Shown piece after piece: positions 36,141 to 41,020 of a stretch of DNA of 41,020 bases. Every line of letters begins with the position of its first letter. The first letter of the stretch is position 1. The position numbers and the translations under genes are program-made. The DNA comes from Auraticoccus cholistanensis. GTDB taxonomy: Bacteria; Actinomycetota; Actinomycetes; Propionibacteriales; Propionibacteriaceae. The stretch spans positions 346,132-387,151 of the forward strand of contig NZ_WPCU01000010.1 of NCBI RefSeq assembly GCF_009742705.1, in the 5' to 3' direction. A model generated the notes under the pieces. The model was not told the DNA's origin and did no database searches. It saw only the letters and a list, made by a program, of their open reading frames with translations.

Positions 36141-36472
36141 CGGCCCTTCTGCCGGGAGTTCCAGTCGCGCATCCGCTGCGGGTAGCCGACCACGCCGGCG
36201 TCGTAGCCGGGCATGCCCAGGTGCTCGGCGAACGAGTGCCCCCACGAGGCGGAGGGGATGCTGCGGCGCGTCCACTCCCCGTCGTGGGCGACCAGCAGCA
36301 GGGTCGGCCCGGTGACGGCGGTGGCCGGCTCGACCCAGGCCTCCACCCCGCGGCGGGTGGTGGCGAACTCGGTCAGGTGCCGGGTGGCGCCGTCGCTGAT
36401 CGGCGCGGTGCCGCCCGTCGACCGGGTGCCCTGGCGCCCCGACCGGCCGCGGATTCTGGAGAGGAAGCCCAC
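36137..36472 (-). CDS. conserved small actinobacterial protein
   Basis: A 111-aa protein starting with GTG at 36472. After a basic, disordered stretch (SRIRGRSGRQGTRSTGG) it shows VEAWVEPATAVTGPTLLLVAH, DGEWTRRSI and a C-terminal GYDAGVVGYPQRMRDWN. I recognise this pattern as a conserved actinobacterial family, sometimes loosely annotated as an oxidoreductase, with no function I can support. A CATAAT box ends 6 nt before the GTG, so the mRNA may be leaderless. Confidence 0.82.
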   Translation of the reverse strand: MGFLSRIRGRSGRQGTRSTGGTAPISDGATRHLTEFATTRRGVEAWVEPATAVTGPTLLLVAHDGEWTRRSIPSASWGHSFAEHLGMPGYDAGVVGYPQRMRDWNSRQKGR

Positions 36473-36478
36473 GGCGCC

Positions 36479-36484
36479 ATTATG
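36479..36484 (-). promoter_or_regulatory. -10 box CATAAT of the small conserved gene
   Basis: CATAATGGCGCCGTGG on the minus strand is nearly the same as the ctaE start region (CATAATGGCCCCGTGG), with the hexamer 6 nt before the GTG. Confidence 0.5.
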
Positions 36485-36539
36485 ACCACCTGCGCCACCC
36501 CGGCGGGAGCAGCCGGCTCCCCGGGGCGGCGGCGCCCGG

Positions 36540-36896
36540 TCAGGACAGGCAGAGGCAGAAGGGGTGCCCGGCGGGGTCGAGGAACACCCGGAACGTCTCC
36601 CCCGGCTGGTGCTCGGCCTTCTGCGCCCCCAGGGCGAGGACCGCGGCCTCCGCGGTGTCGAGGTCGTCCACCACCACGTCGAGGTGCATCTGCTGGGGCA
36701 CGGTCTGCGACGGCCACCGGGGCGGCACGTACCCCTCGACCGGCTGGAAGCAGATGCTCTGCCCGTAGTCCGCACGCACCTCGGTCCAGCCGTCCGAGAC
36801 GTGGACCTCCCAGCCGAGCAGCTCGCCGTAGAAGCGGGCGAGCGCGTCGGCGTCGGCGCAGTCGATGACGGTCGTCGGGAACCGGGCGATGGCCAT
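36540..36896 (-). CDS. VOC-family (glyoxalase-like) protein
   Basis: A 118-aa single vicinal-oxygen-chelate domain protein. Two beta-alpha-beta-beta-beta modules are visible: IDCADADALARFYGELLGWE and LDVVVDDLDTAEAAVLALGA, with the C-terminal VFLDPAGHPFCLCLS typical of the family. Metal ligands and substrate cannot be fixed from sequence; such proteins range from thiol-adduct lyases to antibiotic-binding proteins. TAGCGT ends 6 nt before the ATG (leaderless geometry). Confidence 0.88.
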   Translation of the reverse strand: MAIARFPTTVIDCADADALARFYGELLGWEVHVSDGWTEVRADYGQSICFQPVEGYVPPRWPSQTVPQQMHLDVVVDDLDTAEAAVLALGAQKAEHQPGETFRVFLDPAGHPFCLCLS

Positions 36897-36983
36897 GGGG
36901 GCACGCTAGCCCAGCGCCGCGCCGTGCGTGCCCGTGTGAGCCACCGGGGAATAGCAGCGGGCGGGCGGCGTTGGACAGGATGA

Positions 36984-36995
36984 TTGAACCGTCAA
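36984..36995. promoter_or_regulatory. MarR-like operator upstream of the LLM gene
   Basis: TTGA-ACCG-TCAA, a 4+4 inverted repeat, lies 2 nt after a -10-like CAGGAT (36976-36981) and 18 nt before the ATG at 37014. A bound repressor would block transcription. MarR-type sites with TTGA/TCAA half-sites are known; the regulator is not in the window. Confidence 0.35.
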
Positions 36996-37013
36996 CAAGA
37001 ACAGGAGCTCGCC

Positions 37014-38183
37014 ATGCAGTTCGGCATCTTCAGCGTCGGCGACGTGACACCCGACCCCACCACCGGGCGCACGCCGAGCGAGGCCGAGCGGATCCAGGCG
37101 ATGATCACCATCGCCCTCAAGGCCGAGGAGGTCGGCCTGGACGTCTTCGCCACCGGCGAGCACCACAACCACCCCTTCGTGCCCTCCTCCCCCACCACCA
37201 TGCTGGGCTGGATCGCCGCCCGCACCGAGCGGCTGCAGCTGTCCACCGCCACCACGCTGATCACGACCAACGACCCGGTCAAGATCGCCGAGGACTACGC
37301 CATGCTGCAGCACCTCAGCCAGGGTCGCGTCGACCTGATGATGGGCCGCGGCAACACCGGCCCGGTCTACCCCTGGTTCGGCAAGGACATCCGCCGCGGC
37401 ATCGACCTGGCGCTGGAGAACTACGACCTGCTGCGCCGGCTCTGGCGCGAGGACGTCGTGGACTGGGAGGGGCGCTTCCGCACCCCGCTGCAGGGCTTCA
37501 GCTCGACGCCGCGCCCGCTGGACGGCGTGCCGCCGTTCGTCTGGCACGGCTCGATCCGCAGCCCCGAGATCGCCGAGCAGGCCGCCTTCTACGGCGACGG
37601 CTTCTTCCACAACAACATCTTCTGGCCGGCCAGCCACACCCGGCAGATGGTGGAGCTCTACCGGCAGCGCTACGAGTCCTACGGCCACGGCCCCGCCGAC
37701 ACGGCCGTCGTCGGCCTGGGCGGCCAGGTCTTCATGCGCGAGAACAGCCAGGACGCCGTCGCGGAGTTCCGGCCCTACTTCGACCACGCCCCGGTCTACG
37801 GCGGCGGGCCGTCGCTGGAGGAGTTCAGCCGCCAGACGCCGCTCACCGTGGGCAGCCCCGACCAGGTCGTCGAGCGCACCCTCGGCTTCGTCGACTACGC
37901 CGGCCACTACCAGCGCCAGCTGTTCCTGATGGACCACGCCGGCCTGCCGCTGAAGACGGTGCTGGAGCAGCTCGACCTGCTGGGCGAGCGGGTGGTGCCG
38001 GTGCTGCGGCGCGAGATGGAGGCCCGCCGCCCGGCGCACGTGCCGTCGGACCCGCCGACCCACGCCAGCCTGCTCGCCGCCGGCGAGGAGCACGCGAACG
38101 CCCACGTCCGGCCCCACCTGCGGGCCCAGACCCCGACCGTCCCCGACGAGACCGCCGCCGCCGCGGCAGGAGGTGCCCGATGA
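37014..38183 (+). CDS. LLM class flavin-dependent oxidoreductase
   Basis: A 389-aa luciferase-like (beta/alpha)8 monooxygenase. It begins QFGIFSVGDVTPDPTTGRTP, has the LLM-typical FATGEHHNHPFVPSSP and the flavin-side RVDLMMGRGNTGPVYPWFGK, and later GSPDQVVERTLGFVDYAGH. It matches the CE1758-type subfamily that is encoded next to a CE1759-type FMN reductase. The ATG at 37014 is chosen for AGGAG 6 nt upstream. It would use reduced FMN from its neighbour; the organic substrate is unknown. Its stop overlaps the next ATG (ATGA). Confidence 0.93.
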   Translation: MQFGIFSVGDVTPDPTTGRTPSEAERIQAMITIALKAEEVGLDVFATGEHHNHPFVPSSPTTMLGWIAARTERLQLSTATTLITTNDPVKIAEDYAMLQHLSQGRVDLMMGRGNTGPVYPWFGKDIRRGIDLALENYDLLRRLWREDVVDWEGRFRTPLQGFSSTPRPLDGVPPFVWHGSIRSPEIAEQAAFYGDGFFHNNIFWPASHTRQMVELYRQRYESYGHGPADTAVVGLGGQVFMRENSQDAVAEFRPYFDHAPVYGGGPSLEEFSRQTPLTVGSPDQVVERTLGFVDYAGHYQRQLFLMDHAGLPLKTVLEQLDLLGERVVPVLRREMEARRPAHVPSDPPTHASLLAAGEEHANAHVRPHLRAQTPTVPDETAAAAAGGAR

Positions 38184-38878
38184 CCACCCGCTCGCTGGTC
38201 GTGGTGTCCGCCGGCCTGTCGGTGCCCTCGTCGACCCGGCTGCTGGCCGACCGGCTGACCGAGGCCGCCCGCCGGGCGCTGTCCGAGGCCGGGGACGAGG
38301 TGGTGGTCGAGGTCGTCGAGCTGCGCGAGCTCGCCCACGAGATGACCGACCAGCTGCTCACCGGCGTGCCCGGCGAGCAGCTGGAGCGGGTGCACAACTC
38401 GCTGGCCGCCGCCGACGCCGTGATCGCCGTGACGCCGGTCTTCGCCGCCTCGTACTCGGGGCTGTTCAAGACCTTCGTCGACCTGCTGCCGCCGCAGGTG
38501 CTGGCCGGCACCCCGGTGCTGCTGGGGGCCACCGCCGGCTCGGCGCGGCACTCGCTCGCCCTGGACCAGGCGATGCGGCCGCTGTTCGGCTACCTGCGCG
38601 CGCTCGTCGTCCCCACCGGCGTGGTGGCGGCGACGGGTGATTTCGGATCGGGCTCCGCCCGGGGAGACTTCGGGTCGGGCTCCGCCCGGGGTGACTTCGG
38701 GTCGGGCTCTGCCCGGGTCGACGTCGGGAGCGGCGCCGACCTGGCGGCGCGGGTCGACCGGGCCGGCGCCGAGCTGGCGGCCCTGGTCCGGCTGCCCGCC
38801 CCGGCGCCCGCCGCCGAGCCGACCGCCGCCTCCCCGGGGCTGACCCCCTTCGAGCAGCTGCTCGCGGGCCGGGGGTGA
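38180..38878 (+). CDS. NAD(P)H-dependent FMN reductase (CE1759 type) with internal repeat
   Basis: A 232-aa flavodoxin-fold reductase. It starts LVVVSAGLSVPSSTRLLADR and has VIAVTPVFAASYSGLFKTFVD, where the Pro-Val-Phe-Ala-Ala-Ser-Tyr segment contacts FMN, and LLGATAGSARHSLALDQAMR. GCAGGAGG precedes the ATG, which overlaps the LLM gene's stop. It presumably supplies FMNH2 to that enzyme as a two-component monooxygenase. Residues 153-179 are three exact or near-exact copies of GDFGSGSAR, followed by a degenerate VDVGSG; one copy would be expected in homologues. Confidence 0.9.
   Translation: MTTRSLVVVSAGLSVPSSTRLLADRLTEAARRALSEAGDEVVVEVVELRELAHEMTDQLLTGVPGEQLERVHNSLAAADAVIAVTPVFAASYSGLFKTFVDLLPPQVLAGTPVLLGATAGSARHSLALDQAMRPLFGYLRALVVPTGVVAATGDFGSGSARGDFGSGSARGDFGSGSARVDVGSGADLAARVDRAGAELAALVRLPAPAPAAEPTAASPGLTPFEQLLAGRG
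38636..38716 (+). repeat. three in-frame 27-bp tandem repeats
   Basis: Units at 38636, 38663 and 38690 (27 bp each) encode GDFGSGSAR three times with a few synonymous or single-base differences. They sit in a loop before the last helix of the FMN reductase. Confidence 0.92.
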
Positions 38879-38930
38879 CCCCCGGTCCACGGGTCCCGGG
38901 CCACGGCCGGCGCCTGACAGGATGCAGGCC

Positions 38931-40334
38931 ATGACCGCAGACCCCGACCGCTCCGACCTCGTCGTCCTCGGAGGAGGCAGCGGCGGCTACGCCTGCGCGC
39001 TGCGGGCCGCCGAGCTGGGGCTGTCCGTGGTGCTGGTCGAGGCCGCCGAGCTCGGCGGCACCTGCCTGCACCGCGGCTGCATCCCGACCAAGGCCTGGCT
39101 GCACGCCGCCGAGGTGGCCGACGCGGCCCGCCACGGCTCGCGCTTCGGCATCCGCAGCAGCCTCGACGGCGTGGACGTCCCCGCCCTGCGCTCCTACGCC
39201 GACGGCGTGGTGGGACGCCTGCACCGGGGCCTCGGCGGGCTCGTGCGGGCCCGGGGCATCGAGGTCGTGCCCGCCTACGGCCGCCTGGAGCTGGTCGACG
39301 GGGAGCCGGCCGTGCGCGCCGGCGACCGGCTGCTGCGCGGGGACGCCGTGGTGGTCGCCACCGGTTCCCGCCCCCGCACGCTGCCCGGGATCGAGGTCGA
39401 CGGTGAGCGCGTGCTGACCAGCGACCACGCGCTGCGGCTCGACGAGCTCCCCCGCCGGGCCGTGGTGCTCGGCGGCGGCGTGATCGGCTGCGAGTTCGCC
39501 TCGGCCTGGCGCTCGCTGGGCGTGGAGGTGACCGTGGTGGAGGCGCTCGACCGGCTGCTGCCGGCCGAGCAGCCCGAGTCCAGCGCGGCCCTGCAGCGGG
39601 CCTTCGGCAAGCGCGGCATCCAGCTGCTGCTCGGCCAGCCCGTGACCGGCGTGCGCACCACCGACGGTGGCGTGGAGGTCGCCGTGGCCGGCGCCGCGCC
39701 CGTCGAGGCCGACGTGCTGCTGGTCGCCGTCGGTCGCGGTCCGGTGACCGACGACATCGGCGCCGACGAGATCGGGCTGGCCCTGGACCGCGGCTTCGTC
39801 GCGGTGGACGAGCGGCTGGCCACCTCGGTGCCCGGGGTCTGGGCGGTCGGTGACGTGGTCGCCGGGCTCCAGCTGGCCCACCGCGGGTTCGGCCACGGCA
39901 TCTTCGTGGCCGAGGAGGTCGCGCACCGCCGCGGGCTGGCGCCGGCCCCGACGCTGGCCGAGGAGAGCTCGCTGCCCCGCATCACCTACAGCGACCCCGA
40001 GGTCGCCTCGGTCGGCCTCACCACCGCGCAGGCCGAGGAGCGCCACGGCGAGGTCACCACGCTGCGCTACGACCTGGCCGGCAACGGCCGCTCGCAGATC
40101 CTGCAGACCTCCGGCTTCGTGCAGGTGGTCCGCGTCGTGGACGGGCCGGTGGTGGGCGTCCACATGGTCGGCTCCCGGGTCGGCGAGCTGGTGGCCGAGG
40201 CCCAGCTGGTCGTCGGCTGGGAGGCCTGGCCGCAGGAGGTGGCCGCGCTGGTGCACCCCCACCCCACCCAGTCCGAGGCCCTCGGCGAGGCCCACCTGGC
40301 GCTGGCCGGCAAGCCGCTGCACGTGCACGGCTGA
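38931..40334 (+). CDS. lpdA: dihydrolipoyl dehydrogenase (E3)
   Basis: A 467-aa flavoprotein disulfide reductase that reoxidises dihydrolipoamide. FAD-binding GGGSGGYACALRAAELGL is at the N-terminus; the redox pair Cys45/Cys50 is in GGTCLHRGCIPTKAW; the NAD site is VLGGGVIGCEFASAW; the second FAD stretch is VWAVGDVVAG; the C-terminal active-site His/Glu motif is HPHPTQSEAL. I use the ATG at 38931, because CAGGAT ends 7 nt before it (leaderless); an ATG at 38922 would add three residues. Serves the 2-oxoacid dehydrogenases with sucB and possibly glycine cleavage. Confidence 0.95.
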   Translation: MTADPDRSDLVVLGGGSGGYACALRAAELGLSVVLVEAAELGGTCLHRGCIPTKAWLHAAEVADAARHGSRFGIRSSLDGVDVPALRSYADGVVGRLHRGLGGLVRARGIEVVPAYGRLELVDGEPAVRAGDRLLRGDAVVVATGSRPRTLPGIEVDGERVLTSDHALRLDELPRRAVVLGGGVIGCEFASAWRSLGVEVTVVEALDRLLPAEQPESSAALQRAFGKRGIQLLLGQPVTGVRTTDGGVEVAVAGAAPVEADVLLVAVGRGPVTDDIGADEIGLALDRGFVAVDERLATSVPGVWAVGDVVAGLQLAHRGFGHGIFVAEEVAHRRGLAPAPTLAEESSLPRITYSDPEVASVGLTTAQAEERHGEVTTLRYDLAGNGRSQILQTSGFVQVVRVVDGPVVGVHMVGSRVGELVAEAQLVVGWEAWPQEVAALVHPHPTQSEALGEAHLALAGKPLHVHG

Positions 40335-40463
40335 CCGCACCGGCTCACCGATGGCGGGCGCCGCGTCGCCGTGGCGATAGGCTGACGCCCGAAGCGCGCC
40401 GACGTCGCCCAGCGACCCCGGTGCGGTGAACGAAGTCGAGCTCCGAAGGGGTCCAACCAGATC

Positions 40464-41020
40464 ATGTCGACGTCAGTAGAGCTCCCCGCCCTGGGCGAGA
40501 GCGTCACCGAAGGCACCGTCTCCCGCTGGCTGAAGGAGGTGGGCGACACCGTCGAGGCCGACGAGGCACTGCTGGAGGTGTCCACCGACAAGGTCGACAC
40601 CGAGATCCCCTCGCCGGTCTCCGGCACCCTGCTCGAGATCAAGGTGGCCGAGGACGAGACGGTCGAGGTCGGCGCGGTGCTGGCCATCATCGGCGACCCG
40701 TCGGAGTCCGGCGACTCCGGCAGCTCCCCGCAGCCGGCCGAGCAGCAGCCCGACCTGGCCGAGAGCACCTCCCCGGGCCAGGAGTCCAGCACCGAGGCGC
40801 CTGCGGACTCCGCCCAGGCCGAGGAGTCGGAGCAGTCGGGTCGGTCGCAGGAGCCGGCCGAGCAGCCCGCCCCGCAGCCGTCCGGCAGCTCCGCCGGCAG
40901 CCGCGGCACCAACGTCGAGCTGCCCGCCCTGGGTGAGAGCGTCACCGAGGGCACCGTCTCCCGTTGGCTCAAGGCCGTCGGCGACACCGTCGAGGCCGAC
41001 GAGGCGCTGCTCGAGGTCTC
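40464..41020 (+). CDS. sucB: 2-oxoacid dehydrogenase E2 component (start, cut by window end)
   Basis: 185 complete codons are visible. Two lipoyl domains are present: residues ~1-80 with the lipoyl-lysine motif [12 protein letters not shown], and a second that starts at [14 protein letters not shown] and is cut off. Between them lies an acidic Ser/Glu/Gln/Pro-rich linker (~85-150). Two-lipoyl E2 proteins are characteristic of actinobacteria (SucB/DlaT, Rv2215 from memory), where one E2 serves pyruvate and 2-oxoglutarate complexes. A TAGGCT -10-like box (40378-40383) is about 80 nt before the ATG; AAGGGG lies 14 nt upstream. Confidence 0.93.
   Translation, partial: MSTSVELPALGESVTEGTVSRWLKEVGDTVEADEALLEVSTDKVDTEIPSPVSGTLLEIKVAEDETVEVGAVLAIIGDPSESGDSGSSPQPAEQQPDLAESTSPGQESSTEAPADSAQAEESEQSGRSQEPAEQPAPQPSGSSAGSRGTNVELPALGESVTEGTVSRWLKAVGDTVEADEALLEV

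Noticed and set aside
38922-38930. ATG at 38922 as the lpdA start
   Set aside because: It overlaps the CAGGAT -10 box; the ATG at 38931 sits 7 nt after the box, as in other leaderless genes here.

Overview
The window is about 41 kb of very GC-rich DNA with an actinobacterial gene set: mycobacterial-type qcrCAB/ctaCDEF respiratory genes, a PimB-type mannosyltransferase, DUF3043, PspA with PspAA, an actinobacterial ErpA and a two-lipoyl-domain SucB. I read it as a high-GC Actinomycetota chromosome, perhaps Propionibacteriales; that rank is inference. From memory, much of the order (SRPBCC, pimB, NlpC/P60, DnaQ-UvrC nuclease, trpD, ctaE-qcrCAB, ctaF/ctaC, erpA, glycerate kinase, DUF3043, gcvT, pepA, sucB) follows the Rv2185c-Rv2215 stretch of Mycobacterium tuberculosis, so this is mostly core chromosome. 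No transposase, phage gene, rRNA, tRNA or CRISPR array was seen. No gene-free stretch exceeds 300 bases.

Region by region. 1-6.5 kb: the end of a hydrolase gene and a small membrane protein (+), then a tightly packed minus-strand operon read from 6704 down to 674: small Cys-rich protein, NlpC/P60 hydrolase, HExxH lipoprotein, PimB-like mannosyltransferase, two SRPBCC proteins and a ROK glucokinase (envelope and sugar metabolism). 6.7-9.1 kb: a DnaQ-UvrC fusion nuclease divergent from the Cys-rich protein gene, an Lrp-type ligand-binding protein and a 57-aa membrane protein. 9.1-12.9 kb: a catalytically degenerate rhomboid, a cyclophilin, a DUF5324-like protein, an HTH protein and an orphan prepilin peptidase. 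12.9-19 kb: trpD, an atypical receiver protein, then ctaE-qcrC-qcrA-qcrB. 19-24 kb: a TPR protein, a glutathionyl-hydroquinone reductase-like GST, GuaB1, a Pit phosphate transporter with a small partner, and DUF2277. 24-27.9 kb: ctaC-ctaD-ctaF and erpA. 28-36.5 kb: glycerate kinase, YbaK, pspA-pspAA, DUF3043, aldo/keto reductase, small conserved proteins, gcvT, leucyl aminopeptidase. 36.5-41 kb: VOC protein, an LLM monooxygenase/FMN reductase pair, lpdA and the start of sucB, cut by the window end.

How they work together: ctaE-qcrCAB and ctaCDF encode the bc1-aa3 respiratory supercomplex; erpA can supply Fe-S clusters; lpdA and sucB feed 2-oxoacid dehydrogenases, and lpdA with gcvT also fits glycine cleavage.

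Most interesting signals: (1) two divergent promoters at 6711-6818 that match the PafBC (RecA-independent DNA-damage) motif and are placed symmetrically in front of the DnaQ-UvrC nuclease and the Cys-rich protein; (2) a perfect CRP/GlxR palindrome before the NlpC/P60 gene; (3) a rhomboid that has lost both catalytic Ser and His; (4) a CtaF with an extra N-terminal two-helix hairpin that looks like an internal duplication; (5) tandem repeats that copy the 3' ends of two genes including their stop codons; (6) convergent stop codons buried in palindromes; (7) many genes with a -10 box 6-8 nt before the start codon, implying leaderless mRNAs.
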